Shown one piece after another: positions 1-8,174 of a stretch of DNA of 64,000 nucleotides. Numbering within the stretch: the first letter of the stretch is position 1; each line of letters opens with the position of its first letter. Where the stretch lies: contig NZ_CP163518.1 in NCBI RefSeq assembly GCF_041080625.1, positions 9,169,501 to 9,233,500 of the forward strand, given 5' to 3'. This DNA comes from Streptomyces sp. CG1 (GTDB lineage: Bacteria > Actinomycetota > Actinomycetes > Streptomycetales > Streptomycetaceae). The notes beneath the pieces were generated by a model. That model was not told the origin of the DNA. It did no database searches and saw only the letters and a list, made by a program, of their open reading frames with translations. The position numbers were made by a program, and so were the translations under genes.

Positions 1-480
1 CACCTCACCGGCGCCCTGGACCAGACGTCGGCGGTGGACCGGCTCGACGGCTACCGGGACGTCATGGGCGAGGTGCCGGGCGCGAGCGATCCCCGGCTCG
101 TCGTGGAGAGCGACTTCACTCCGGGCGGCGGCGAACGCGCCATGCGTGAACTTCTCGACCGGTGCCCGGATGTGGACGCCGTGTTCGCCGCCAACGACCT
201 CACCGCGCTCGGTGCCCTGCGCGTGCTGCGTGCGAGCGGCCGGCGGGTGCCCGAGGACGTGGCCGTGATCGGCTTCGACGACATGCTGCCTGTCGCCATG
301 GAGGCCGACCCGCCGCTGACGACGGTCCGTCAGGACATCGAGGAGATGGGCCGCCTGATGGCCCGCCTGCTACTGCGCGGCCTGGCCGACGGCCGCGACC
401 GGACCGGAACCACCGCGGACCCGCCGCCGGCCGGTGGCGTGATCCTCCCGACCACACTGATACGGCGGGCCTCGGCCTAG
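1..480 (+). CDS. LacI/GalR-family transcriptional regulator, C-terminal part
   Basis: The frame is open from the first base, so the gene starts upstream and its DNA-binding domain is missing. The visible 159 residues are the second half of a periplasmic-binding-protein-like effector domain. The pattern from about residue 57 (AVFAANDLTALGALRVL, then PEDVAVIGFDDM) is the LacI-family core that lines the ligand cleft and dimer face. The end, with a tail rich in Pro and Gly, is a normal C-terminus. It is a cytoplasmic repressor, probably for a sugar operon outside the window. It converges on the VOC gene. The ligand cannot be read from this part. Confidence 0.85.
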   Translation, partial: HLTGALDQTSAVDRLDGYRDVMGEVPGASDPRLVVESDFTPGGGERAMRELLDRCPDVDAVFAANDLTALGALRVLRASGRRVPEDVAVIGFDDMLPVAMEADPPLTTVRQDIEEMGRLMARLLLRGLADGRDRTGTTADPPPAGGVILPTTLIRRASA

Positions 481-519
481 CCACCGCGCCGGCGGCTCCG
501 GTCCGAGCGGGGCACGGGC

Positions 520-1311
520 TCAGCCCTGCGGTGACTCGCTTCTGATCACCGCGAAGCGGGCGCCGTACGGGTCGGTGAACTTGGCCATGCGGCCGACGCC
601 CTCCATGGTCGTCGCCGGCATGCGCACCTTCCCGCCGAGCTGCTGCACCTTGTCGACCACCGCGTCGGTGTCCTCGACCTCGAAGTACGGCAGCCAGTAC
701 GGGCTGCCCCCGGCCTCGGACGGGTCGTCGGCCAGCGGCACCATCCCGCCGAACATCGCGTCGTCCCCGCCATCGGCCGGGTTGACGCAGGTGTACGTCC
801 CGCCCGGGAACGGCACGGCGGAGGTCTCCAGACCGAGTACCTGGTGGTAGAAGGCGGCGGCCGCCGCGATGTCCGGGGTGTACAGCTCGACCCAGCACAG
901 CGTGCCCGGTTCACTCGCCACGTCGACGCCCTTGGTCTGTCCGGGCTGCCAGATCCCGAACGGTACGCCCGCCTGGTCGGCGAGGACCGCCATGTGTCCC
1001 TGGCCCATCACGTCCATCGGCTGGAACAGCACTCTGCCATGAGCCTGTTCGGCGGCCTTGGCGGTGGCCTGCGCGTCCTCGCTCTGGAAGTACACCGTCC
1101 AGGCCGGCGGGGCCTGATCGGGGGCGGTCGGCGCGCCGCCCGCCACAGTCCTGCCGTCCAGCTGGAAGAAGCCGTAGCCGCCGGAGTCCGGCCCCGCCGA
1201 CTGGAACTGCCAGCCGAAGACACCGCCGTAGAAGGATCGGGCGCCGTCGATGTCCGACGTGGTCACGTCGATCCAGTTCGGGGCGCCGTTGACGAAACGG
1301 GTGGTGAGCAT
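520..1311 (-). CDS. VOC (glyoxalase/bleomycin-resistance) family protein, two tandem modules
   Basis: The 263-residue product has two VOC modules: about residues 5-120 (NWIDVTTSDIDGARSFYGGVFGW) and about 135-260 (LCWVELYTPDIAAAAAFYHQVLG). Each should form a beta-alpha-beta-beta-beta half barrel, together making one metal or ligand pocket. Two-module proteins of this type in Streptomyces are usually annotated as glyoxalase-like or hydroxylase without a known substrate. The ATG at 1311 is preceded by AGGAGGG at a 6-nt distance, which rules out the longer upstream reading in the same frame. It converges on the LacI fragment and diverges from the WhiB-like gene. The exact substrate is unknown. 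Confidence 0.88.
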   Translation of the reverse strand: MLTTRFVNGAPNWIDVTTSDIDGARSFYGGVFGWQFQSAGPDSGGYGFFQLDGRTVAGGAPTAPDQAPPAWTVYFQSEDAQATAKAAEQAHGRVLFQPMDVMGQGHMAVLADQAGVPFGIWQPGQTKGVDVASEPGTLCWVELYTPDIAAAAAFYHQVLGLETSAVPFPGGTYTCVNPADGGDDAMFGGMVPLADDPSEAGGSPYWLPYFEVEDTDAVVDKVQQLGGKVRMPATTMEGVGRMAKFTDPYGARFAVIRSESPQG

Positions 1312-1582
1312 GTTGGCCCTCCTCGAAAGGGGTCCCGTCCTGTGCACTGCCGAGTCTGGCACCGCCCACTGACAATCGCCGCCGGAACGCCGCGACCCGC
1401 CGGACCGACCCCCGCCCTCACCCTGGGTGACCGGGCGCGTCCTGCGGGTTTTCCCGCCGCTCCGCGCGCCGCCGTGCGCGCGGGCGGCCCGAGGGAGCAT
1501 CATCGGGGCGGCCGGAGGCCCTGTCGGCGGCGTTGACCCGGCGTTGATCGAACGTTTTTCGCCGTGCTGCACGATCCTGGTC

Positions 1583-1828
1583 ATGCACTTCGAGACGATC
1601 ACCCCGGCCGACGACACCTGGCGGGCGCAGGCCCTGTGCGCACAGACCGGGCCGGACTTCTTCTTCCCCGAGCCCGGCAGCTCGGTGCGCGAGGCGAAGC
1701 GCATCTGCGCCATGTGCGAGCTGCGCCCGGCCTGCCTGGACTACGCGCTGGCCAACGACGAGCGCTTCGGCGTCTGGGGCGGCCTGTCCGAGAAGGAGCG
1801 CCTCGCCCTGCGCCGCACGTCCAACTGA
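1583..1828 (+). CDS. WhiB-like (Wbl) iron-sulfur transcription factor
   Basis: This 81-residue protein has the Wbl layout. A first Cys at about 20 (QALCAQ) is followed by the C-x2-C pair and a fourth Cys (RICAMCELRPAC), which bind a [4Fe-4S] cluster. Then come the turn GVWGG and a short basic tail (SEKERLALRR). Family members bind the sigma-70 region 4 of the principal sigma factor and alter promoter choice. The length is close to the small WblE type. The ATG at 1583 has no clear ribosome-binding site, so a leaderless transcript or another start is possible. The 271-bp gap to the divergent VOC gene should hold its promoter. Which Wbl paralogue this is cannot be settled here. Confidence 0.92.
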   Translation: MHFETITPADDTWRAQALCAQTGPDFFFPEPGSSVREAKRICAMCELRPACLDYALANDERFGVWGGLSEKERLALRRTSN

Positions 1829-1900
1829 GCCCCGCACCGGGCCACGCCCGGACCTCGGACGGGCCACCCGCCCCGGCCGGCGGCTGTCGCCCCGCGCGTG

Positions 1901-2875
1901 TCAGCCCCCGCTGCGGGCCGCCATGCGGGCCTTGCGGGCGGCCAGCTTCTCGTCGAACTTGCTGGCCTCCGCGTCCAGGCCCCCCATGAACAGACCGAGT
2001 TCCTCCTGCGCCTGGCGTCCCTCGGGGCCGAGGCCGTCGATCTCCATGATCTTCAGGAAGCGCAACACGGGCTGCAGTACGTCGTCGTGGTGGATACGCA
2101 GGTTGTAGACCTCGCCGATGGCCATCTGCGCGGCGGCCCGCTCGAAGCCGGGGATGCCGTGACCGGGCATGCGGAAGTTGACCACGACGTCCCGTACGGC
2201 CTGCATCGTCAGGTCGGGCGCCAGCTCGAACGCGGCCTTCAGCAGGTTGCGGTAGAAGACCATGTGCAGGTTCTCGTCGGTGGCGATGCGGGCCAGCATG
2301 CGGTCACACACCGGGTCGCCGGACTGGTGGCCGGTGTTGCGGTGCGAGATCCGGGTGGCCAGTTCCTGGAAGGCGACGTAGGCGATCGAGTGCAGCATCG
2401 AGTGCCCGTTGTCGGACTCGAACCCCTCGCTCATATGCGCCATACGGAATTGTTCAAGCTTGTCCGGGTCCACCGCGCGCGAGGCGAGCAGATAGTCGCG
2501 CATCACGATCCCGTGCCGGCCCTCCTCTGCCGTCCAGCGGTGCACCCAGGTACCCCAGGCGCCCTCGCGGCCGAAGAGCGTGGCGATCTCGTGGTGGTAG
2601 CTCGGCAGGTTGTCCTCGGTGAGCAGGTTGACCACGAGGGCGATGCGGCCGATCTCGGTCACCGGGGACTGCTCCTTCTCCCAGGCCTCCCCGTCCTCGA
2701 ACAGGCCCGGGAAGTTACGGGCGTCGCTCCACGGCACGTACTCGTGCGGCATCCAGTCCCTGGCGACCTGCAGATGGCGGTTCAGTTCCTTCTCGACCAC
2801 TTCCTCCAGCGCGAACAGCAGCCGCGCATCGGTCCAGGCGGACGGGCTGCCGAGGTGAGGGGAGGTGATCGTCAC
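1901..2875 (-). CDS. Acyl-[acyl-carrier-protein] desaturase (soluble di-iron, DesA type)
   Basis: The 324-residue protein is a ferritin-fold fatty-acyl-ACP desaturase that uses reduced ferredoxin and O2 to put a double bond into acyl chains. The two di-iron motifs are visible as T-AEEGRH-GIVMRDY near residue 120 and DENLH near 200, and the helix around EEVVEKELNRH carries the first glutamate. The length matches actinobacterial DesA1/DesA2. The start is a GTG at 2875 with GGAG about 6 nt upstream. Three phased inverted repeats lie 69-115 bp upstream and probably control it. No regulator gene is adjacent. Confidence 0.93.
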   Translation of the reverse strand: MTITSPHLGSPSAWTDARLLFALEEVVEKELNRHLQVARDWMPHEYVPWSDARNFPGLFEDGEAWEKEQSPVTEIGRIALVVNLLTEDNLPSYHHEIATLFGREGAWGTWVHRWTAEEGRHGIVMRDYLLASRAVDPDKLEQFRMAHMSEGFESDNGHSMLHSIAYVAFQELATRISHRNTGHQSGDPVCDRMLARIATDENLHMVFYRNLLKAAFELAPDLTMQAVRDVVVNFRMPGHGIPGFERAAAQMAIGEVYNLRIHHDDVLQPVLRFLKIMEIDGLGPEGRQAQEELGLFMGGLDAEASKFDEKLAARKARMAARSGG

Positions 2876-2943
2876 AGGAACTCCAGGGGGACGCCGAACA
2901 ACGGGGGAAGGCAGGGGACGGTCCGGCGAGCGGTGCCGGGAAA

Positions 2944-2989
2944 CCTACGTGATCGTAGGCTACGAATCCGTAGGTTACGAAGCCGTAGG
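2944..2989. promoter_or_regulatory. Three phased CTACG-N4-CGTAG inverted repeats upstream of the desaturase
   Basis: On the plus strand the units are CCTACG-TGAT-CGTAGG (2944-2959), CTACG-AATC-CGTAG (2960-2973) and TTACG-AAGC-CGTAGG (2975-2989). Their centres lie exactly 15 bp apart. The spacers differ while the arms are conserved, which is the pattern of protein-binding sites rather than of a simple tandem duplication. The array sits 69-115 bp upstream of the desaturase start, where a repressor such as a TetR-family fatty-acid sensor would act. The identity of the protein is inference. Confidence 0.65.
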
Positions 2990-3125
2990 TTAAGTTCGCT
3001 GTAAAGACTGCTGATCAGAACCCCTGGCACGGGTGTTCGGGGCCGCCTGCAACGTCCGGTGAGGGCATACGCGATGACCCGGGACACGCCGGTCCCGGGG
3101 CTGTGGGAGTGACGGTATCCCCCGT

Positions 3126-3902
3126 TCAGGCGTACAGCTCCCGCATGCGCACCGAGAGGCACGTCACACAGCCCTCCAGCTTCTCGAACTCGCTGATGTC
3201 CACCGTCACGACCTCGTGGCCGAGATCGGTCAGCAGTTCCGCGGTCTTCGGGGCGCTCGCCGCCATCAGCAGCTTGTGACCGCCCAGCAGTACCACGTGC
3301 GCGCCGGACTCCTCCGGCACCGAGAGGAAGCCCGGGAACAGCGACGGCCGGTCGACCTTCGGTATGTGCCCGATCACCGTGCCGTCGGGCAGCGCGGTCA
3401 CCGCCGACTTCAGGTGCAGCACCTTGCTCACCGGGACGGCGACCACGCGCGCGCCCAGCGGCTCGAACGCGGCCCGCAGCTGCTGCACACCGGCCGCGTT
3501 GGTACGCCCGCCGCGGCCGACGTACACGGTGTCGCCGACCTTCAGGACGTCACCGCCGTCCAGCGTGCCCGGCTCCCATATCCAGTTCACCGAGCAGCCG
3601 AGGCGGGCCACCGCCTCCTCCACGCCGACGGTCTCCTCGCGCCGGGACCGAGCGCCGGGCCGGGTGATCAACGCCACGTTCTTGTACATGACGACGGTGT
3701 CCTCGACGAACACCGAGTCCGGGCAGTCGTCCTCCGGGTCGACCTCGATGGTCTCCCAGTCGTGCGTGCGCAGCGCCTCGACGTACGCCTCCCACTGCTC
3801 GACGGCGCGCCCCACGTCGACCTGCTCCCGCTCGACATGCGTCACCAGGCCTTCGGCGAGGCGGGGGCTGGGGCGGCGGACGAGGGCCTTCTTGCTGGGC
3901 AC
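3126..3902 (-). CDS. ddaH: Dimethylargininase (N(G),N(G)-dimethylarginine dimethylaminohydrolase)
   Basis: The 258-residue cytoplasmic enzyme hydrolyses methylated arginine to citrulline and an amine. It has the guanidino-modifying fold with FVED near residue 65, TLDGGDV at 113-119, catalytic His163 (VLHLKS) and nucleophile Cys248 (VTCLSV). The acidic position in LDGGDV is Asp, as in mammalian DDAH. The start is a GTG at 3902 behind an AAAGG site; an upstream in-frame ATG would add a basic extension that the family lacks. It is oriented like the desaturase but separated from it by about 250 bp, so it is probably a separate unit. Confidence 0.92.
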   Translation of the reverse strand: MPSKKALVRRPSPRLAEGLVTHVEREQVDVGRAVEQWEAYVEALRTHDWETIEVDPEDDCPDSVFVEDTVVMYKNVALITRPGARSRREETVGVEEAVARLGCSVNWIWEPGTLDGGDVLKVGDTVYVGRGGRTNAAGVQQLRAAFEPLGARVVAVPVSKVLHLKSAVTALPDGTVIGHIPKVDRPSLFPGFLSVPEESGAHVVLLGGHKLLMAASAPKTAELLTDLGHEVVTVDISEFEKLEGCVTCLSVRMRELYA

Positions 3903-4077
3903 GAGGGGCCTTTCGAATCGGTGGTGCGGCGGTCGGCGCCGGTGAAAACGGCGCCGATGGGCCATCATGCAGTCCGCTCCGGCCTGGACAAAACCCTCGT
4001 TGTCAGGCTGTGCCCCTCCTGAGACGTCCCCTGGTCGATCGAGGGATCCCGCCGGCATGCCACCGGCGCCCGGCGGG

Positions 4078-5694
4078 TCACCCGATCTCTTCCGGCGCGA
4101 TCTCCTTCAGCTCTCCCTCCTCCATCAACAGCCAGCGGGTGATGCCGATCGACTCCAGGAACGGCAGGTCGTGGCTGGCCACGAGCAGTGCGCCCTCGTA
4201 CGACTCCAGGGCCGAGGTCAGCTGCCGCACGCTCGCCATGTCGAGGTTGTTGGTCGGCTCGTCGAGCAGCAGCAGTTGGGGTGCCGGTTCGGCGAGCATC
4301 AGCGCGGCCAGGGCCGCCCGGAACCGCTCGCCGCCCGACAGGGTGGCCGCCTTCTGGTCGGCCCGCGCGCCCCGGAACAGAAAGCGGGCCAGGCGGGCCC
4401 GGATCCGGTTGTTGGTGGCGCCCGGCGCGAACCGGGCCACGTTCTCCGCGACCGTCCGCGCGTCGTCCAGCACGTCCAGCCGCTGGGGCAGGAAGCGCAG
4501 CGGCACGTGCGCCCGCGCCTCGCCGGCCACCGGCGCCAGCTCCCCGGCGACGGTCCGCAGCAGCGTCGTCTTGCCGGCGCCGTTGCGGCCGACCAGCGCG
4601 ATCCGCTCCGGGCCGCGCAGATCCAGGATGCCCTCGATCCGCGCTCCGTAGGCCATCGCGAGGTTCTCCAGGGTGAGGACCTGCCGGCCGGGCGGTACGG
4701 CCGTGTACGGCAGGTCGACGCGGATCTCGTCGTCGTCCCGTACCGCTTCCACCGCCTCGTCCAGGCGCTCCCGGGCCTCGACGAGCCGCTCCTCGTGCAT
4801 GATGCGGTGCTTGCCCGCCGACTCCTGGGCGGCGCGTTTGCGGGCGCCCATGACGATCTTCGGTTCGCGTTTGGAGTCCCACATCTTCTGGCCGTACCGC
4901 TTGCGGCGGGCCAGTTTGACCTGGGCGTCGGCCAGTTCGCGCTTCTGCTTGCGCACATCGGCCTCGGCGACGCGCACCATTCGCTCGGCCGCCTCCTGCT
5001 CGACAGCCAGGGCCTGCTCGTAGGCCGAGAAGCTGCCGCCGTACCAGGTGACCTCCCCGGAGCGCAGCTCCGCGATCTGGTCGACCAGGTCGAGCAGTTC
5101 CCGGTCGTGGCTGACCACGATCAGGACACCCGGCCACGCGGCGACGGCCTGGTAGAGCCGGCGGCGCGCGTACAGGTCGAGGTTGTTGGTGGGCTCGTCC
5201 AGCAGCAGCACGTCGGGGCGGCGCAGCAGCAGCGCGGCCAGCCGCAGCAGTACCGACTCGCCGCCGGAGACCTCGCCGACCGTGCGGTCCAGGCCGATGT
5301 GGCCGAGGCCCAGCTCGCCGAGGGTGACGAGAGCGCGCTCCTCGACGTCCCAGTCGTCGCCGACGGTCTCGAAGTGCGCCTCGGCGACGTCCCCCGCCTC
5401 GATGGCGTGCAGCGCGGCCCGCAGTTCGGCGATGCCGAGGGCCTGGTCGACGCGGAGCGCGGTGTCGAGGGTGACGTTCTGCGGGAGGTAGCCGACCTCG
5501 CCGGATACCTTGACGGTGCCGTCGGCCGGGGTGAGTTCGCCGGCGAGCAGCTTCAACAGGGTGGACTTCCCTGAGCCGTTGACACCGACGAGCCCGGTCC
5601 GGCCGGGCCCGAAGGCGATGTCCAGGCCGTCGAAGACGGCGGTGCCGTCGGGCCAGGCGAAGGACAGGGTGGTGCAGGTGAGGGAAGATGACAT
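4078..5694 (-). CDS. ABC-F family ATPase (antibiotic-resistance/ribosome-protection type)
   Basis: The 538-residue soluble protein has two ABC ATPase domains and no membrane segments. Walker A sequences are GVNGSGKST and GRNGAGKTT, the signatures are SGGES and SGGER, and both LLLDEPTNNLD Walker B motifs are present. A charged linker of about 90 residues (residues 240-330) joins the domains; in ABC-F proteins this linker enters the ribosomal E site. The ATG at 5694 has GAGG 5-6 nt upstream. The gene follows ssgD but has its own promoter and leader (see 5925-5964 and 5695-5917). This arrangement is typical of drug-induced ABC-F genes. The drug class cannot be inferred. Confidence 0.9.
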   Translation of the reverse strand: MSSSLTCTTLSFAWPDGTAVFDGLDIAFGPGRTGLVGVNGSGKSTLLKLLAGELTPADGTVKVSGEVGYLPQNVTLDTALRVDQALGIAELRAALHAIEAGDVAEAHFETVGDDWDVEERALVTLGELGLGHIGLDRTVGEVSGGESVLLRLAALLLRRPDVLLLDEPTNNLDLYARRRLYQAVAAWPGVLIVVSHDRELLDLVDQIAELRSGEVTWYGGSFSAYEQALAVEQEAAERMVRVAEADVRKQKRELADAQVKLARRKRYGQKMWDSKREPKIVMGARKRAAQESAGKHRIMHEERLVEARERLDEAVEAVRDDDEIRVDLPYTAVPPGRQVLTLENLAMAYGARIEGILDLRGPERIALVGRNGAGKTTLLRTVAGELAPVAGEARAHVPLRFLPQRLDVLDDARTVAENVARFAPGATNNRIRARLARFLFRGARADQKAATLSGGERFRAALAALMLAEPAPQLLLLDEPTNNLDMASVRQLTSALESYEGALLVASHDLPFLESIGITRWLLMEEGELKEIAPEEIG

Positions 5695-5917
5695 GAGGGC
5701 CTCGCGAGGGGTGTCGTGCGGTCGGGTGAGCGCATGTCGAGACACCGCGAGGCGGGAACCGAAGGTCGTGGGGCACGAAGAGGCCATGAAAAAGGACCTG
5801 TGCCGGAGGACGGCTCGGACGCCGAGGTCGTACGCCGCGCACACCTCAACCGGTGCTACGCGGTGCCTCAGGACCTCAGACGAGCAACGTCCTTCTCCAA
5901 TCGACGGCAACAGGACC
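5695..5917 (-). promoter_or_regulatory. Long structured leader of the ABC-F gene with sequestered ribosome-binding site
   Basis: About 220 nt separate the predicted transcription start from the ABC-F ATG, which is long for this genome. In the minus-strand RNA, CCTCGCG-GTGTC (5752-5741) can pair with GACAC-CCCT-CGCGAGG (5715-5700), and the GAGG of the ribosome-binding site lies in the 3' arm. An upstream ATG at 5787 opens 31 codons (MASSCPTTF then RLAVSRHALTRP) that run in frame into the main gene. It could be a leader peptide whose stalled translation frees the site, or an alternative N-terminus. The structure is visible; the mechanism is inference. Confidence 0.5.
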
Positions 5918-5924
5918 GAGGTAC

Positions 5925-5964
5925 ACCGTAGGAGGGGGCCTGGGGGCTGTCAACGCGATTAATT
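5925..5964 (-). promoter_or_regulatory. Promoter of the ABC-F gene, WblC/WhiB7-like
   Basis: On the minus strand TTGACA (5953-5948) is followed after exactly 17 bp by TACGGT (5930-5925). An AT-only heptamer AATTAAT (5964-5958) lies 4 bp upstream of the -35 box. Known WhiB7/WblC promoters have an AT-rich patch 3-5 bp upstream of a -35 element, and ABC-F resistance genes are standard members of that regulon. Fit to that class is therefore good but not proven. Confidence 0.6.
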
Positions 5965-5996
5965 CTTCCCGCGGGCGTGGCCGAGCAGCCGGGCTT

Positions 5997-6039
5997 CACG
6001 CGCGCGTGGCCACGCATTCGGGCGGCACGCGCGCGTGGC
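5997..6039. repeat. Two copies of the palindrome CACGCGCGCGTG next to the ssgD stop
   Basis: CACGCGCGCGTGGC occurs at 5997-6010 and 6026-6039, 29 bp apart. The first 12 bases of each copy form a perfect palindrome. They lie just downstream of the ssgD stop codon and upstream of the ABC-F promoter, so they may end ssgD transcription or insulate the two genes. Confidence 0.45.
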
Positions 6040-6041
6040 GC

Positions 6042-6458
6042 TCAGCAGGCGTCTCCCATCAGCTCGGCGAGGCCGTGGTCCAGGTCGAGCTGGAGGTGTT
6101 CCAGGCCGACCGGCACGAGTCCGTTGGCCGCCGCCAGGAAGCGCCGGATCTCACCCGAGCGCACATGCACGATCGCGGTGCCCTCGGGGGCATGGAACTC
6201 GAGCACGGTCCGGTCGTAGCCGTACGGCCGTACACGGACGTCTCCGTGGCCCTCGGGGCCCTGCAGCCCGGCCGACAGCAGCTCGCGCGAGAAGGTCCAG
6301 CACACCTCCACCCCTTCGAGGGTGGCGGGGGCCGGGAAGGTCATGACGACGGCGAACGGATCGCGTCGGTCGTAGCGCAGCGTCGCGGGAATGCTAGGCA
6401 TGCGCGGTGCGGCGGCGACGAGACGGGCCTCTACGGGCTGCTCGATGACGGTGGACAA
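6042..6458 (-). CDS. ssgD: SsgA-like sporulation/cell-division protein, SsgD type
   Basis: The 138-residue product is an SsgA-like protein (SALP), a family restricted to sporulating actinomycetes that controls septum site choice and wall synthesis. Family features include FAVVMTFPAP, CWTFSRELL, the RVRP block and a C-terminal aliphatic helix (GLEHLQLDLDHGLAEL). The sequence is closest in my memory to SsgD, linked to lateral wall synthesis, and the neighbouring ABC-F gene supports that. The likely start is a TTG at 6458 (STVIEQPVEARLVAAAP follows) with GGGAG about 8 nt upstream. An upstream reading to 6548 adds unrelated residues. Confidence 0.85.
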   Translation of the reverse strand: MSTVIEQPVEARLVAAAPRMPSIPATLRYDRRDPFAVVMTFPAPATLEGVEVCWTFSRELLSAGLQGPEGHGDVRVRPYGYDRTVLEFHAPEGTAIVHVRSGEIRRFLAAANGLVPVGLEHLQLDLDHGLAELMGDAC

Positions 6459-6630
6459 CGCCTTGCTCCCTCGTGACAGCTGGACTACGCCCGGGTGTGC
6501 GGCACCCGGCACTGGGAAAGACGACGGATCCGGCCGATGCGTGCACACGGAGCACGAGTGACCTCGGTCACCGCGTTCATGCGCGGCGACGGACCGGCCA
6601 TCTGGCCCGCGAGGAGGGGCCGTCGGCCTC

Positions 6631-6659
6631 TGGACGGCACCGGGCCGTTGGGCTAGCTT
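6631..6659 (+). promoter_or_regulatory. Probable promoter of the BNR-repeat protein gene
   Basis: TGGACG at 6631 and TAGCTT at 6654 are separated by 17 bp. The ATG at 6668 lies 8 bases after the -10 box and has no ribosome-binding site, so the transcript is probably leaderless or nearly so. Confidence 0.4.
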
Positions 6660-6667
6660 CGCCCGCC

Positions 6668-7771
6668 ATGAGGCGCTTGGGGAGCACGCGACGGGGCAGA
6701 CGCACGAGCAGGCTGGTGGCGGCGGGGGTGGCGTGCGGGGCAGCGCTGGCCGCGCTGACCGTCCCGGCGGCCGGGGCCGGGCCCCTCGGGCAGGGGAGTC
6801 CGCACTGGGCGCCGAAGGACCCGGGGACCCCGAAGGTGCGCTTCCGGGGCCTGGCGGCCGTCGACCGGCGCACCGCCTGGCTGGCCGGCACCGGCGGCAC
6901 GGTGCTGCGCACCACGGACGGCGGAGCGAGCTGGCGGAACGTCTCTCCGCCGGGCGCGGGCGACCAGGAGTTCCGTGACGTCGAGGCGTTCGACGCGCGG
7001 CGAGCCGTGGTGCTGGCCATCGGCGAGGGTGAGGCGTCGCGCGTGTACCGCACCGACGACGGCGGGGCGACCTGGACGGAGTCCTTCCGCAACACCGATC
7101 CGAAGGCGTTCTACGACTGTCTGGCCTTCTTCGACCGCCGGCACGGCCTCGCGATGAGCGACCCCGTGGACGGACGGTTCCGCATCCTGTCCACGAGCGA
7201 CGGCGGCCGCTCCTGGCGGGTGCTGCCCGCGAGTGGCATGCCGCCCGCCCTGGCCGGCGAGGCGGGCTTCGCCGCGAGCGGCCAGTGCCTGGTCACCTCG
7301 GGCCCGAGGGACGTCTGGCTGGCCACCGGCGGCGGCGCCCACGCGCGCGTGCTGCACTCCGCCGACCGGGGACTGACCTGGACAGCTGCCGACACGCCGG
7401 TCCCGGCCGGCGATCCCGCCAAGGGCGTCTTCGCGCTCGCCTTCCGCGACCGCGGCCACGGCCTCGCCGTAGGGGGCGACTACCGGCCCGGCCAGCCCTC
7501 GCCGCACTCCGCCGCCGTCACCGCGGACGGCGGCCGCACCTGGACTCCGGCCGCCACACCGCCGCCCGCCTATCGCTCCGGAGCCGCCTGGCTGCCGCAC
7601 AGCCGCACAGCCGCGCTCGCCGTCGGTCCCACCGGCACCGACCTGACCACGGACGCCGGCCGCACCTGGCGGACGATCGACACCGGCTCGTACGACACCG
7701 TGGCCTGCACACCCGACCTCAGCTGCTGGGCGGCCGGCGAGCAGGGGAGGGTGGCGCGGCTGGAACGCTGA
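6668..7771 (+). CDS. Secreted BNR/Ycf48-like beta-propeller protein
   Basis: The 367-residue protein opens with a twin-Arg-rich basic stretch (MRRLGSTRRGRRTSR) and a hydrophobic segment ending in AGA, so it is probably secreted. The rest is six or so BNR-type repeats with the signature T-x-DGG-x-x-W at TTDGGASW, TDDGGATW, TSDGGRSW, SADRGLTW, TADGGRTW and TTDAGRTW. These form a sialidase-like or photosystem-assembly-like beta-propeller. No catalytic sialidase residues are obvious. Streptomyces homologues are often labelled oxidoreductase without support. The start at 6668 is chosen because the signal peptide begins there. Confidence 0.8.
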   Translation: MRRLGSTRRGRRTSRLVAAGVACGAALAALTVPAAGAGPLGQGSPHWAPKDPGTPKVRFRGLAAVDRRTAWLAGTGGTVLRTTDGGASWRNVSPPGAGDQEFRDVEAFDARRAVVLAIGEGEASRVYRTDDGGATWTESFRNTDPKAFYDCLAFFDRRHGLAMSDPVDGRFRILSTSDGGRSWRVLPASGMPPALAGEAGFAASGQCLVTSGPRDVWLATGGGAHARVLHSADRGLTWTAADTPVPAGDPAKGVFALAFRDRGHGLAVGGDYRPGQPSPHSAAVTADGGRTWTPAATPPPAYRSGAAWLPHSRTAALAVGPTGTDLTTDAGRTWRTIDTGSYDTVACTPDLSCWAAGEQGRVARLER

Positions 7772-7831
7772 GGTGAGCGTCCGCAACCCGGGTACTCGTC
7801 TCCCACGGGAAGCGAGAGGAAGGGAGCGATC

Positions 7832-8164
7832 ATGCCCGCCGGTTCCAGCTCCATGCGCGAGCGTCAGTACGAGCACATCAAGAAGAGCGCGCAGGACCGG
7901 AGCGAGAGCACCAGGCGCGCCGAGGAGATCGCCGCACGGACCGTGAACAAGGAACGTGCGCGTTCCGGCGAGTCCAGGACCGCGAGCCGCACCTCGACCA
8001 AGGACATGTCGTCCGGCGAGCGCGGCGGCAAGCGGTCGGGCCACGGGTCCCAGGGCCCCACCTACGACCAGCTGTACAACGAGGCGAAGCAGCGCGGCAT
8101 CGAGGGCCGTTCGCACATGAACAAGGGGCAGCTGCAGCGCGCGCTGAACGCCAGGAAGGGCTGA
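7832..8164 (+). CDS. Small basic protein, plasmid-stabilisation-like, with SAP/Rho-N-like C-terminus
   Basis: The 110-residue, highly charged protein has a helical, probably disordered N-terminal half rich in Arg, Glu and Ser. A short conserved C-terminal motif follows (PTYDQLYNEAKQRGIEG, then MNKGQLQRAL). That ending resembles SAP or Rho N-terminal helix-turn-helix modules that bind nucleic acid. Streptomyces homologues are often called plasmid stabilization protein. The ATG at 7832 has GGGAG 6 nt upstream. It follows the propeller gene in the same direction after 60 bp. Its role is unknown. Confidence 0.72.
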   Translation: MPAGSSSMRERQYEHIKKSAQDRSESTRRAEEIAARTVNKERARSGESRTASRTSTKDMSSGERGGKRSGHGSQGPTYDQLYNEAKQRGIEGRSHMNKGQLQRALNARKG

Positions 8165-8174
8165 CGCCCGCTGC

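Noticed and set aside
1314..1713. N-terminal extension of the VOC protein
   Set aside because: It would run antisense into the WhiB-like gene; AGGAGGG fixes the start at 1311.
3903..4058. Upstream ATG giving dimethylargininase 52 extra residues
   Set aside because: The family begins at PSKKALVRRP; a GTG with AAAGG is present there.
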